Translations under genes and position numbers: made by a program
The notes under the pieces: model-generated
Databases searched by the model: none
What the model saw: only the letters and a program-made list of their open reading frames with translations
What the model was told of the DNA's origin: nothing
Assembly: GCA_964448115.1 (NCBI GenBank)
Contig: CAYUVA010000005.1
Location: forward strand, 52,465 to 116,464
Reading direction: 5' to 3'
Source: CAYUVA01 sp964448115 [NCBI: uncultured bacterium]
Lineage (GTDB): Bacteria; CAYUVA01
Length of the DNA stretch: 64,000 nucleotides
In this document: one piece after another, positions 37,389-46,617 of the stretch
Layout of the letters: each line of letters opens with the position of its first letter
Position numbering within the stretch: the first letter of the stretch is position 1

Positions 37389-40300
37389 CTACTCACCTAC
37401 ATTGAGGTAGGGGCACAACTCGCTACTCATATCACCCTTGAACGCCATGTATTCCACCAGGATTACAGCCGGATCCATGCCTGGTTCCATCGGTATCCCG
37501 AACATGCCAAAGCTGCCGAGTGCTGGATCTAGTACAGGAACATCGACCCCTGTTGGCATACCGCCCAGGTAGAACTCAACCCTTTCCGCAGGCGAGAAGT
37601 CGCTGGCGCCAGCATAGACGAACAGGTTGAAAATTCCGCCATCTGCCGATGTTATGTAGGTATCCCAGTACCCAGCGAGGAATACTAAGACCGGCAGCGG
37701 AGTCGGAGTGGCAGTCGGGGTATTGGTTGGCTCAACAGTCGGGGTCGGCGTATCACTGGGTGGAGTTGGAGTGCTGGTCGGTGTCTCGGTGGGCGGTATC
37801 GGTGTTGAGGTCGGCGTATCTGTTGGCGGTACTGACGTATTAGTCGGTGTCGGCGTATCAGTCGGGGGTAGTTGTGTGTTAGTCGGAGTGGCAGTCGGGG
37901 TATCCGGGCTTGGGGTCGGTGTCAAGGTCGGTGTAGGTGTATCGGTGGGAGGTATCGGAGTCGGTGTCTCGGTCGCAGTGGGAGTAGCCGTCGGTGTGAT
38001 CGGCACATCGCACAGCAAGGTCAAGTTGTAATCTCCAGCGCTGAACGGATCGCTATCAACCACAAGATAATATGTTCCCGCAGCCAGATCAGGTATATCA
38101 AGAGTATCAGCGCCCGGCTCCGTGGCAGAGGTGAAGCAAGCCTGATAATCACATTCGTATAACATGAACAGGTCGAGGTCCGTAGCAGCATCCAGGATGG
38201 CGGTTATATGCCTCGGCTCAGCTATGGTGAAGCTGTATAGTTGCTCCGGTCCAGCCACGAACTTCTCAGCGCACGGATAAAGCGATATATCGCTGACTCC
38301 ATTATTGGTATTACCAGTTACTACCGTATCCCCGCATCCAATTAGAGTAACGTTGCTGCAGTCGAGGTAGTAATGGTTCCAAGGCTCCTCAAACCAATTA
38401 AGGGTATTGTCAAGAACTGCGACGAACATATTCCAATACAGGATATCCCCAAGCGGGAACGAAAGGTATGCCGAGGCGTACTGGTCATTCCAATAGGTGA
38501 TTCCAGCACCACCTGAGCTGATCGCTCCTTTATCGGGACCCAACTCCCTATACTTAAAGGCATACTCGGCAGCGGGATCGTTGGTGTCAACCTCATCGGG
38601 GTAAGGAGAATCGATCTCGAAGTACAAGCTATTTCCCAAGCGATGATTATCCATGCCCTGTACGAAGTCCCAACCTATGTTATCCTGGACATACATAGCC
38701 TTGAGGTACTGTGAGTACAGTGGTGTGCCATCCTCGTAATATCCGATATCATCGCCGAAGATCATTAGCTTTCGCAGCCCACCATCCTTTGTCGGTGCGC
38801 TCAACCACTGAATCAGGGCATTGGATTGGTCATCGGATATTAAGCCGCTCTCGCCCCAGATAATGGTGCTATAAGCGCCCATCCAGTTGAGGTTGAGATC
38901 GACCTCATCCTGATCGACAAGGTTGTAGGGAATACCTCCAAGCTCAGCCATCGCATCCATCAGATCAGCGGAATCAGTATCCCAATCATCGTTGACTATC
39001 AGGATATCGACCCCCTCTTGAGGGAGCACCCAGTAGCTAAACACCTCTGGTGGCGGAGCCTTGTCAGGTGCTGTACCGCCAACGGGCAGGGTTGCATAGT
39101 TATCATGGATATCCACGGCTGCGAAGTAGTATTCCACAAGGGTGCCATGCGGCTGACCGGGGATATATCCCTCATATTGAGTTCCCATTGTCTTGACTGG
39201 CACCTCAGCAAGTGAAATAGGCATGTAAGCACCGCTTCCACCTGTCCGGTAGTAAACCATGGGATCTTCAGCCAGCCCTGAGTCATCGGTTACGGTTATC
39301 AAAACATATTGTTCAGTCGTCTCTGGTGTATCTGAGGGTAGCTCATCTGCGGTTATGATCGGTGGGAATATGTCATCCGAGAGCATCAAGTCATCAAGAT
39401 ACCAATAACCATAAGCATTTGGTGAGCTATCAACATACAATACCCACGCCAGCACGAACTCATCGATATTGGCGTAATGGCTTATATCCGCTTTATCTAT
39501 CTGCCAATCGCCTGCCTCGTTCTCTCCGTGCCAGGTATCGTCTGGGGACCACCAGACCTCCTCCCAATTGAGTCCCGCATCGCTCGATGCCCACAATCCA
39601 TAGTACCCTGAGAACTCCAGCCTGCGGTTAGCCCAACTGATTATCAGGTCGCCCTGCTTAGGAAGGTTCATCTCCTTGCCAATAAATGCAATCGTGGCAG
39701 CACTGTACAGGGTTCCATATCCGTGCTCCTCGGCGACATAAGCGCCCTTGCCGGTTGCAGGCAAGCCCTCTCCATCATCATAGTCAGAAGCAGGATCGCC
39801 GCAGTAGTTGGCATGGGAGGGGCTGAGAACCGGATCCCAGTGATCATTGTTGGGGAAGCTGTCATCAATGTAACTCCAGAAGTGATCAGCATCGTGGCAA
39901 TCAAATGTAAGGTCCAAGGTATCCTCGAAGTCCTCGAAATAGACATTCTCGATTACTCCACCAAAGGAGCCTACCCAGACATCATCCACCTGCCAATAAT
40001 ATTCATCAAAGGCGATGTAGTGGAAGCGGAACATCACATCCGACTCATTATCGGCAAAAGCGGATACATCATAAGTCTTCACGCCTTCATCATCGGTATC
40101 GGTGAAGTGAGCGATCTCATCCCAAGTTCCGCCGCCATCGGTACTGACTTCAACAATAGCATCGCCGGAAAAATAGGCATTATAATAATGCCAGAATTGT
40201 AGAGTTATATTGGTAACCCCTGTGCAATCGAGACTGGGAGTGATAAGCTCCTCGTCCTGGTTCTCTGTCGGAGAATAGTAAACCCTTGCCACATTGCCCT

Positions 40301-41033
40301 GAGCACCATAGGTATCGTATTTATGCCAGTCGTTATTGTTCCAGACCGGAGGTGATTCATCTCCATTGTCTATTATTTGCCATCCCGGCGGAGGGGACTC
40401 GGAGGACCAATCGCCCTCGAAGTCCTCGGTGGGTAAAAGTTCCACTGTCTCACTGGTCTGGTCGATGGATACATTATCTATGAACCAACCGTCATCTTCA
40501 CCGACAGGAGCACCGCTCACGAACCTGAAGCGATACCAGAGCGTGTAAACACCTGCATACTGGGAGATATCGATCACCGTTTTCTCCCATGAGGTCTGCT
40601 CATTGTCCCCAATTCTCTCCAGTAGAGTTTCCCATGTAGTCCCATCGGTGCTGAACTCAACAAACATATTGTCATTGTCTCCACCATCGCCCGTGTCGTA
40701 GTACTCATAAAAGGAGAACTGCAGGGTATCCTCGGTGCCGTAAGCTGAAAGGTCAATAGGATCTGTATTTCCGAAGCTGTCGTTGTAATATGAGCCGTAA
40801 TCGTCTCCGGGCAGGGTTGTTGCATCATCGGGTCCGCACCACATAGCGTAGTTGCCATTGAAGACGAATTCATCTTGCGCCCACCAGTGGCATACTCCGT
40901 CGTGGAGGCTAATAAAGACCATCGGATTGCCAGCCTCCAGGTCATCGCTCCAGAACACCGTGCCAGCAAAGGATTGAGTGGCGATAAAGATCACCGTCAT
41001 GGCTAACAGAGGAGTTACATAATTTTTCCTCAT
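37389..41033 (-). CDS. Large secreted protein with MAM-like jelly-rolls, PPC domain and shared C-terminal module
   Basis: 1214 residues from the ATG at 41033: GGAG lies 7 bases upstream and a signal peptide follows (about 1-24). The frame is open 39 bases further up. Three jelly-roll domains of the MAM/immune-inhibitor-A type occupy about 25-560; each ends in a W-x-[IV]-DD-[IV] or WYLDD motif. An extracellular sandwich and a Rossmann-like region (VDILIVNDDWDTDSADLM, about 690) come next. Then comes a pre-peptidase C domain (LYSFTIAEPRHITAIL, AAGTYYLVVDSD), a Thr/Pro linker of about 105 residues and a C-terminal module (37392-37695) like those of the two other secreted giants. No protease catalytic residues are seen. 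Adhesion or surface role is likely. Confidence 0.78.
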   Translation of the reverse strand: MRKNYVTPLLAMTVIFIATQSFAGTVFWSDDLEAGNPMVFISLHDGVCHWWAQDEFVFNGNYAMWCGPDDATTLPGDDYGSYYNDSFGNTDPIDLSAYGTEDTLQFSFYEYYDTGDGGDNDNMFVEFSTDGTTWETLLERIGDNEQTSWEKTVIDISQYAGVYTLWYRFRFVSGAPVGEDDGWFIDNVSIDQTSETVELLPTEDFEGDWSSESPPPGWQIIDNGDESPPVWNNNDWHKYDTYGAQGNVARVYYSPTENQDEELITPSLDCTGVTNITLQFWHYYNAYFSGDAIVEVSTDGGGTWDEIAHFTDTDDEGVKTYDVSAFADNESDVMFRFHYIAFDEYYWQVDDVWVGSFGGVIENVYFEDFEDTLDLTFDCHDADHFWSYIDDSFPNNDHWDPVLSPSHANYCGDPASDYDDGEGLPATGKGAYVAEEHGYGTLYSAATIAFIGKEMNLPKQGDLIISWANRRLEFSGYYGLWASSDAGLNWEEVWWSPDDTWHGENEAGDWQIDKADISHYANIDEFVLAWVLYVDSSPNAYGYWYLDDLMLSDDIFPPIITADELPSDTPETTEQYVLITVTDDSGLAEDPMVYYRTGGSGAYMPISLAEVPVKTMGTQYEGYIPGQPHGTLVEYYFAAVDIHDNYATLPVGGTAPDKAPPPEVFSYWVLPQEGVDILIVNDDWDTDSADLMDAMAELGGIPYNLVDQDEVDLNLNWMGAYSTIIWGESGLISDDQSNALIQWLSAPTKDGGLRKLMIFGDDIGYYEDGTPLYSQYLKAMYVQDNIGWDFVQGMDNHRLGNSLYFEIDSPYPDEVDTNDPAAEYAFKYRELGPDKGAISSGGAGITYWNDQYASAYLSFPLGDILYWNMFVAVLDNTLNWFEEPWNHYYLDCSNVTLIGCGDTVVTGNTNNGVSDISLYPCAEKFVAGPEQLYSFTIAEPRHITAILDAATDLDLFMLYECDYQACFTSATEPGADTLDIPDLAAGTYYLVVDSDPFSAGDYNLTLLCDVPITPTATPTATETPTPIPPTDTPTPTLTPTPSPDTPTATPTNTQLPPTDTPTPTNTSVPPTDTPTSTPIPPTETPTSTPTPPSDTPTPTVEPTNTPTATPTPLPVLVFLAGYWDTYITSADGGIFNLFVYAGASDFSPAERVEFYLGGMPTGVDVPVLDPALGSFGMFGIPMEPGMDPAVILVEYMAFKGDMSSELCPYLNVGE

Positions 41034-41084
41034 CATCTTACTCCTTTTTATTGCATCTAATTGTTTCCTCATTCTGTTATAGCA

Positions 41085-41112
41085 ATCATATATCTTGCGC
41101 TGAGAAAGTCAA
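41085..41112 (-). promoter_or_regulatory. Promoter of the MAM-like secreted protein gene
   Basis: On the minus strand: TTGACT (41112-41107), 16 bases, TATGAT (41090-41085). Both boxes match 5 of 6. It lies about 50 bases before the ATG at 41033, downstream of the lipoprotein gene, suggesting the two minus-strand genes are transcribed separately. Confidence 0.5.
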
Positions 41113-41145
41113 GCCTCGCTCATAGCAAACCTCGATATTTTTGCT

Positions 41146-41562
41146 CTACAGAAAATTTACATAAACAGTCGCCTTTACATCCTCTATTGTTGCTGTAACC
41201 ATACCTGTTCCTGGATACTGCGGGCTTATCAGCCAGGTTCTTGCATAACCATCCTCAGTGGTAGCAGTTACCGCGGAGACTCCTGGTTCTGGTTTTCCCC
41301 CTGGCGCCCAGGTGCCCAAGGTAGTGGTGAAGACGATCTCCTCCCCGTCAACCAGTCCGCCATAGATATCATAGAGCGTGGCGACAATTGTACTCGCGCT
41401 TTTGCCATCGGCTGCAAGTACGCTCGGATGCGCCTCGACATAGATAGTATAACCCGAAGGATTACTTCTTGGAGATACCGGATCATGTGAGGTGCTGCAC
41501 GAGACCAATAAAATGCCCAAGCATAAAAATTGTATGATGTTTATATATTTTTGTGTTGTCAT
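41146..41562 (-). CDS. Lipoprotein with single Big-1/invasin-like Ig domain
   Basis: 138 residues from the ATG at 41562, preceded by GAGGTGA with 8 bases spacing. A type II signal peptide ends in the lipobox LVSC, so the mature protein is lipid-anchored. The rest is one bacterial Ig-like domain of the Big-1 kind: VLAADGKSASTIVATLYD, FTTTLGTWAPGG and TGMVTATIEDVKATV. Such domains are usually repeated in adhesins; here one stands alone. It sits upstream of the MAM-like secreted protein on the same strand and may help hold surface proteins (inference). Confidence 0.75.
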   Translation of the reverse strand: MTTQKYINIIQFLCLGILLVSCSTSHDPVSPRSNPSGYTIYVEAHPSVLAADGKSASTIVATLYDIYGGLVDGEEIVFTTTLGTWAPGGKPEPGVSAVTATTEDGYARTWLISPQYPGTGMVTATIEDVKATVYVNFL

Positions 41563-41600
41563 TATTGAGATCACCTCGTTTATGATTAGCTACATTCAGA

Positions 41601-41629
41601 AACATACCTTTATTAAAACAAACTTTCAA
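41601..41629 (-). promoter_or_regulatory. Promoter of the Big-1 lipoprotein gene
   Basis: Minus strand: TTGAAA (41629-41624), 17 bases, TATGTT (41606-41601), matching 5 of 6 and 4 of 6. It lies about 40 bases before the ATG at 41562. Confidence 0.42.
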
Positions 41630-41862
41630 GCGCAACAAGATCTTATTACCGGGTAAGCTTTTCAAACGTAATGATTTCAAGCATAAGCAGTTGTTATTTG
41701 GATGGTAAATTGTATTGAGCACCGTGTTTGTGGGATCTTCCAAATATGTGAAATTATTGGCGATATTATTAATGATATATACTTATTAATTTATAACATT
41801 TATGATTGAATAATTTATTATAATATTAAAATTATATAATATAGATAATTGCTTTTAAAAAA

Positions 41863-41878
41863 CGTTCCACATGGAACA
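41863..41878. promoter_or_regulatory. parS-like palindrome
   Basis: The 16 bases CGTTCCACATGGAACA contain perfect GTTCCA/TGGAAC arms around CA. They differ at two positions from the parS form TGTTCCACGTGGAACA known from Myxococcus-type chromosomes, to which ParB binds. The site is next to an extreme AT tract and far from any gene. No parA or parB is in the window, so this is a candidate only; a regulator operator is an alternative. Confidence 0.4.
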
Positions 41879-41994
41879 TTTTGCGAGATTACGGGATCGA
41901 CGATCTTGGAATGTTGCTTAATTTGTATATTAGAAGCTGGCAGCATGTTTTTTAAGGGATGGCTCGCTTAAGAGATCTTTGATTTTTTCTTTCC

Positions 41995-42023
41995 TTGACA
42001 TAAACTGATGCCTATGTTAATGG
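41995..42023 (+). promoter_or_regulatory. Weak promoter candidate for the EF-G-like gene
   Basis: A perfect TTGACA at 41995-42000 is followed after 17 bases by TAATGG, a poor -10. The transcript would have a leader of about 135 bases. The -35 is convincing and the -10 is not, so the assignment is tentative. Confidence 0.3.
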
Positions 42024-42167
42024 ATACATCCTTGTATCCCATGTAAAATAATGGATGAAAAGAAATATAAGGCGGGAATAGTTAGAATTTCCAATGCAGC
42101 AAGTGAGGATTGAAAAAGGGCTTCAAATTAAGCACTCGCTAAGAATAGTAAGAAAGGATGCGATCAG

Positions 42168-44258
42168 ATGACTATTGACCCTAAAAAAATAAGAAACATC
42201 GCCGTGGTGGGACACGGTGGCAGCGGCAAGACCTCCCTAGTATCCGCAATGCTGTTCAATTCCTCTGCGGTAAATAGGCTGGGCAAAGTGGATGCCGGGA
42301 CCACTACTACCGACTATACTGACATAGAGATTAAAAGAAGGATCTCGATCAATAGCGCTTACGCACACTGCCAATGGGAAGGGCTGAAGCACAACCTGCT
42401 CGACACCCCGGGCTACGGCGATTTCATACATAATGCCTTATGCGCCATTAGGGTCGCTGATGCAGCCATCATTACTGTATGTGCAGTATCCGGGGTCGAG
42501 GTCTATACTGAAAGGGTTTGGGAGTATGCTGATAAGTACAATCTCCCTCGCATAGTTTTTATAAATAAACTCGACCGGGAAAGAGCCAACTACGAGCAAG
42601 CAATGCAACAACTGCGGGATGTTTTCAAGGCTAATATCGTCCCCTTTCAGCTTCCCATAGGACAGGAAGCAAGCTTCCGGGGAGTGGTCGATATCATCTT
42701 AGGCAAAGCATACGAGTACGCCAATGATACCTCTGGTAAGTTCAAGGAGATACCGATACCGGATGAGCTTTCTGATCTATTGGTCGAGTATAAGAATAAG
42801 ATTACCGAGTCAGTAGCCGAGACCGATGAAACCCTCATGGAAAAGTACTTCATGGAAGAACCCCTAACCGAGGAAGAGATCAGCAATGGCTTATATAATG
42901 GGGTCCGAAAAGGCGCAATCATCCCGGTTTTCTTTGGTAGCGCGCTGCAGAACATCGGCATCCAGCAACTGATGAATGCTGCCGGCGCTTACTTCCCATC
43001 TCCATTGGAAAAAAGCAGCCTCAGCGCAAAAAACCCATCAGGAGAGGAGAAGCAGCTCAAAGCTGCCCTTGATTCTCCATTTTCTGCCCTGGTGTTCGCC
43101 ACCCTTTCGGATCCTTATGCTGGCAGGCAGTCGATTTTCCGCGTATTCTGCGGGGTGCTAAACTCTGATTCAACGACCTTCAATTCGAGCAAAGGCTGCA
43201 AGGAAAGGATCGGACAGCTCGGCTACCTCATGGGCAAGGATGTCATCAGCACCTCTCAGGCGGTTACTGGCGATATAGTCTGCGTGGCAAAGCTAAAGGA
43301 AACTGCCACCGGAGACACGCTCTGCGATGAGAATAACCCGATCGTCTATGATTTCGTGGACATGCCGGAGCCTTTGATGCAATATGCTATCGAGCCTAAG
43401 TCCAAGGGGGACGAGGAGAAGATCAGCAATGCGCTAGCACGCATCGGTGAGGAGGATATGGCGATCAAGTTCTATCGCGCACAGGAGACCGGGGAGCTTA
43501 TCATCGCTGGCATGGGGCAACTGCACATAGAGGTCGCGGTGGAGAAGATGAAGAATCGCTATGGATTGGAGGTTACCCTGAAGCCACCTCAAGTGGCTTA
43601 CAAAGAGACGATCAGGAAACCTGCTAAGGCACAAGGTCGCTACAAGAAGCAGACCGGGGGGCGCGGACAATTCGGCGATTGCCACCTTGAGCTTAGCCCG
43701 CTGCCCAGGGGGGCAGGCTTCGAGTTCGTGGATACCATATTCGGTGGAGCCATTCCGAAGCAGTACATTCCTGCCGTGGAAAAAGGAGTACTCGGAGCCA
43801 TGGAAAAGGGTCCCCTGGCTGGATTCCCGGTGGTCGATATCAAGGTTAACTGCTATGATGGCTCCTACCACGAGGTTGACAGCTCCGAGATGGCATTCAA
43901 GATCGCCGGATCCATGGGCTTTAAAAAGGGCTTCGAGCAGGCTGATCCCTTCATCCTGGAGCCGATAATGAATGTAACCGTAACCGTTCCTGAGGATATG
44001 ATGGGTGATATCATCGGTGATATCAACTCGCGGCGGGGAAGGATTATGGGGATGGAGCCAAAAGGCTCCATGCAGGTTATCAAGGCACAGGTGCCCCAGG
44101 CGGAGATGTTAAAATACGAGCCAGATCTACGCTCCATGACCGGCGGCAGAGGCTCTTTTACCATCAGCTTCAGCCACTACGAGGAGCTTCCCTCCCATCT
44201 TGCTGAGAAGCTAATTGCTGAAAGACGCAAACTGTTACAGAGCGAGGAAGAAAGATAA
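42168..44258 (+). CDS. Elongation factor G-like GTPase (EF-G2 type)
   Basis: 696 residues with all five EF-G domains: G domain with VVGHGGSGKTSL (G1), LLDTPGYGDF (G3) and FINKLDRE (G4), then domain II and the domain III-V region (MGQLHIEVAVEKMK, GRGQFGDCHLELSPL, GRIMGMEP). G1 reads GHGGSGKTS and not the GHIDAGKTT of canonical EF-G. The switch region has RRISINSA where RGITITSA is usual. These are hallmarks of the EF-G2/FusA2-like paralogue, not of the main translocase. Canonical fusA is expected elsewhere, next to rpsL-rpsG-tuf. AAAGGA precedes the ATG. It stands alone upstream of tRNA-Ser. Confidence 0.88.
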   Translation: MTIDPKKIRNIAVVGHGGSGKTSLVSAMLFNSSAVNRLGKVDAGTTTTDYTDIEIKRRISINSAYAHCQWEGLKHNLLDTPGYGDFIHNALCAIRVADAAIITVCAVSGVEVYTERVWEYADKYNLPRIVFINKLDRERANYEQAMQQLRDVFKANIVPFQLPIGQEASFRGVVDIILGKAYEYANDTSGKFKEIPIPDELSDLLVEYKNKITESVAETDETLMEKYFMEEPLTEEEISNGLYNGVRKGAIIPVFFGSALQNIGIQQLMNAAGAYFPSPLEKSSLSAKNPSGEEKQLKAALDSPFSALVFATLSDPYAGRQSIFRVFCGVLNSDSTTFNSSKGCKERIGQLGYLMGKDVISTSQAVTGDIVCVAKLKETATGDTLCDENNPIVYDFVDMPEPLMQYAIEPKSKGDEEKISNALARIGEEDMAIKFYRAQETGELIIAGMGQLHIEVAVEKMKNRYGLEVTLKPPQVAYKETIRKPAKAQGRYKKQTGGRGQFGDCHLELSPLPRGAGFEFVDTIFGGAIPKQYIPAVEKGVLGAMEKGPLAGFPVVDIKVNCYDGSYHEVDSSEMAFKIAGSMGFKKGFEQADPFILEPIMNVTVTVPEDMMGDIIGDINSRRGRIMGMEPKGSMQVIKAQVPQAEMLKYEPDLRSMTGGRGSFTISFSHYEELPSHLAEKLIAERRKLLQSEEER

Positions 44259-44350
44259 TCAAGCCGGCGGTTGCTTTTGATAAAATCTGGGGCAGTCGGC
44301 TTGAACTGTTGAGCTATTTTGATAAGTTATTCATTAGAGCACAGCAGATC

Positions 44351-44439
44351 GGAGAGATGTCCGAGCTGGCCGAAGGAGCACGATTGGAAATCGTGTAGGC
44401 GACAAAATCGCCTCGAGGGTTCGAATCCCTCTCTCTCCG
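44351..44439 (+). tRNA. tRNA-Ser(GGA)
   Basis: An 89-base class II tRNA. The acceptor stem pairs GGAGAGA with TCTCTCC, the discriminator is G, the anticodon stem CACGA/TCGTG encloses loop TTGGAAA with anticodon GGA (Ser UCC/UCU). A long variable arm and the T arm GAGGG-TTCGAAT-CCCTC are present. The CCA end is not encoded. A possible promoter TTGAAC...TAAGTT lies at 44301-44328. It is followed after about 20 bases by the SRP RNA gene. Confidence 0.95.
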
Positions 44440-44460
44440 CTTGTTCTTTTATAAGATAGA

Positions 44461-44710
44461 GCCGCACTAGGTGGGGGGCTAGCGGTCCCCTGTAGCCCGA
44501 AATCCGCTCATGCGGGACCGAATACCTGTCAGCGGGGATGTCAGCCTTGTTGGTCTGACCATATACGGGCGGTGTTGATCCTTGGGTCCTATGCAACGAG
44601 CCGTTGCGAACCAGGTCAGGACCGGAAGGTAGCAGCCTTAAGCAATATACCTCGTGTGTTATAGGGGCGCCTGAGGGGAGCAAGCTATATATGGTAACGC
44701 TTCGAGGCGA
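44461..44710 (+). ncRNA. ffs: Signal recognition particle RNA, large bacterial type
   Basis: The S-domain core is unmistakable: GAACCAGGTCAGGACCGG followed by AAGGTAGCAGCC, with the GGAA tetraloop and the asymmetric loop bound by Ffh. About 150 bases upstream is an Alu-type 5' domain (GCCGCACTAGGTGGGG, then AGCGGTCCCCTGTAGCCCG), so this is the long form of about 250 bases and not the 4.5S form of gammaproteobacteria. Long-range pairing such as ACCATATA (about 44558) with TATATGGT (about 44688-44695) supports the extended helix 5. The ends are estimated to within about 10 bases. It probably shares a transcript with the tRNA-Ser just upstream, a common arrangement. Confidence 0.92.
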
Positions 44711-44778
44711 TCCTCAATGCCAGGGTGCGGCTTTGATAGAATCAAAAGCGAAGACATACAACAAAGGAGAAGGTTTAG

Positions 44779-45975
44779 ATGAGTATCAGATTGCAGGATA
44801 TCGTCATAGTAGATGCAGTGCGAACCGCGATAGGTACATTCCCTAACGGCTCTTTGACCAGCATCCCTGCCGATGAGCTAGCTGCCATAACTATCAAGGG
44901 ATTACTCCAAAGAACAGGTGTTGATAAGGATCTTATCGATAATGTTAATATGGGCTGCGTGGTGCAGGCGAATCACCCGTTGAACATCGCCCGCGTGGCT
45001 CTGCTCAAAGCGGGACTCGATGTATCCAAGCCCGGCTTCACGATCAACACAGCCTGCTCATCGGGCATGGTCGCCATTCAGTATGCTGCCAACCAGATCA
45101 TGCTCGGTGATGCTGAGATAGTCATCGCCGGGGGCACGGAGAATATGACCTCGTTACCCTATCTTCTTCCCCGCTCTTTTCCCAAGATGGGAAATCTGAC
45201 GCTGCACGACATGATACCCGGCAGCCTGCAGTGCCCGATCAACCACTACCACATGGGAGGAACCGCTGGTAATATCGCTAAAAAGTATGGCATCGGGCGC
45301 GCTGAGCAGGACGAGTTCGCCTATAACAGCCATCGCAAGGCTAGAACTGCCATCAAGGAAGGCAAGTTTGCCGATGAGATAGTGCCGGTCGAGATACCGC
45401 AACGAAGGGGAGATCCAATAGTCTTCGATACCGATGAGCACCCGAGAGACACCTCGCTGGAGATCATGGCAAAGCTCAGACCAGCCTTCCCCGAAGACAA
45501 GACCCAGACCATTACTGCTGGTAACGCAAGCGGAATCAACGATGGCGCTTCAGCCCTGCTGCTTATGACCGAGACAAAGGCAAAGGAGCTTGGCTTGAAG
45601 CCGATGGCGAGGCTGATCTCCTACGGCAACGCTGGAGTCGATCCTGCCTTTATGGGCATGGGTCCTGCTGCATCATCGCCGATAGCCCTTGAAAAGGCAG
45701 GTATGAGCATCGATGATATCGATGTCTTTGAGCTGAACGAGGCATTCGCCGCCCAGGCGCTGGGAGTTCTCAAGGAATTCGCCATGCCAATGGAGAAGCT
45801 GAACAAGCGGGGTGGAGCCATCGCCCTGGGGCATCCGGTCGGCTGCTCTGGCGCAAGGATCGTAGTAACCCTGCTCTATATCATGCGCGATGAGAAAGCC
45901 AAGTACGGCTTGGCAACGCTCTGCGTCGGTGGCGGCATGGGTGGCACCATGATCGTGGAGAACCTACTCGGGTGA
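44779..45975 (+). CDS. Acetyl-CoA C-acetyltransferase (thiolase)
   Basis: 398 residues, the normal thiolase length. The nucleophile Cys93 is in INTACSSGM, the catalytic His (about 352) in [12 protein letters not shown], and the second Cys (about 382) in [19 protein letters not shown] is the other conserved block. It joins two acetyl-CoA or cleaves acetoacetyl-CoA. AAAGGAGA stands before the ATG. One base separates its stop from the ATP synthase cluster, so it is likely cotranscribed with atp genes, an unusual arrangement. No other beta-oxidation or butanoate gene is nearby, so direction is unclear. Confidence 0.93.
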   Translation: MSIRLQDIVIVDAVRTAIGTFPNGSLTSIPADELAAITIKGLLQRTGVDKDLIDNVNMGCVVQANHPLNIARVALLKAGLDVSKPGFTINTACSSGMVAIQYAANQIMLGDAEIVIAGGTENMTSLPYLLPRSFPKMGNLTLHDMIPGSLQCPINHYHMGGTAGNIAKKYGIGRAEQDEFAYNSHRKARTAIKEGKFADEIVPVEIPQRRGDPIVFDTDEHPRDTSLEIMAKLRPAFPEDKTQTITAGNASGINDGASALLLMTETKAKELGLKPMARLISYGNAGVDPAFMGMGPAASSPIALEKAGMSIDDIDVFELNEAFAAQALGVLKEFAMPMEKLNKRGGAIALGHPVGCSGARIVVTLLYIMRDEKAKYGLATLCVGGGMGGTMIVENLLG

Positions 45976-45976
45976 T

Positions 45977-46219
45977 ATGAGAAAACAAGAACCGGAGAAA
46001 GATAATCAAGACGACAAGTCCAAGAGTGAATGGGCTAGGGTTTGGCAACTGGCTAGTCTCGGCTGGGTGATAGTGATCTCCATCCTGGTCGGTTTAGTTA
46101 TTGGCCTTGTACTTGACGAATTCTTTCATACTAAGCCGATTATGATGATCGCCTGTGTCTTCATGGGAGCGATCTCCGGTTTTATCACCTTCTTTCGCGA
46201 GGTCAATAAGTTGCGTTAG
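45977..46219 (+). CDS. atpZ: AtpZ-type small F0 accessory protein
   Basis: 80 residues with a charged N-terminus and two membrane helices (about 27-47 and 54-72). The motif region SLGWVIVISILVGLVIGLVLDEFFHTKP and the end FFREVNKLR fit the AtpZ/AtpI-like family (PF09527). AtpZ works with AtpI in c-ring assembly and possibly in ion (Ca or Mg) transport. It starts 1 base after the thiolase stop and abuts the next gene without spacer. Being first of the F0 genes is the usual position. Confidence 0.8.
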   Translation: MRKQEPEKDNQDDKSKSEWARVWQLASLGWVIVISILVGLVIGLVLDEFFHTKPIMMIACVFMGAISGFITFFREVNKLR

Positions 46220-46603
46220 ATGGTCGCCTCAGATTCAACCTTGGAGCCTATATACTTCCTAAAAAGGTGGTCTATAATACTTGCTTTGGTAGGGACTGCC
46301 ATAAGTATCTTGTTTTGGGAGCCGCGTATTATCCTCGGATTCCTTATCGGTGCCCTGATCGCAGTAGGAAACCTGTATATCATCGAGGGTATTATCATCA
46401 GGGCATTTGGATCGGATAAAAAGAAAAAGACCAGGTATTTCCTGTTGACATCCTCGAAATATTTGGTAATAATAGCGACCTTGATAATCGGCATCGAGGT
46501 TCTCGATGTCAACCTGGTGGCTCTGTTAGCAGGGCTGACGGTCTTTGTAGGATCTATACTGCTTTTAACCATACGGTTGATAATAGCTGCGCTAAAAGTC
46601 TGA
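46220..46603 (+). CDS. atpI: ATP synthase subunit I (AtpI)
   Basis: 127 residues with four hydrophobic segments (about 15-30, 33-52, 73-90, 94-120). The ATG immediately follows the atpZ stop. Size, four-helix topology and position between atpZ and atpB identify AtpI (PF03899), a chaperone that inserts c-subunits into the ring. Sequence conservation in this family is low, so the call relies mainly on context. Confidence 0.75.
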   Translation: MVASDSTLEPIYFLKRWSIILALVGTAISILFWEPRIILGFLIGALIAVGNLYIIEGIIIRAFGSDKKKKTRYFLLTSSKYLVIIATLIIGIEVLDVNLVALLAGLTVFVGSILLLTIRLIIAALKV

Positions 46604-46617
46604 AAGGTGGGCACAAG

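Larger units (their letters stand above)
41575..42167 (+). other. AT-rich intergenic region of 593 bases
   Basis: No credible gene is present. It holds the divergent lipoprotein promoter, a very AT-rich core at about 41755-41860 made almost only of A and T, a parS-like palindrome at 41863-41878 and a possible promoter for the EF-G-like gene. No DnaA-box cluster or riboswitch was recognised. Confidence 0.6.

Noticed and set aside
37708-38031. Plus-strand frame with GVGVSVGG-type repeats
   Set aside because: Shadow of the Thr/Pro linker of the MAM-like protein on the minus strand.
41755-41880. Chromosome origin (oriC)
   Set aside because: An AT-rich tract and parS-like site are present, but no DnaA-box cluster and no dnaA, dnaN, gidA or parAB genes.
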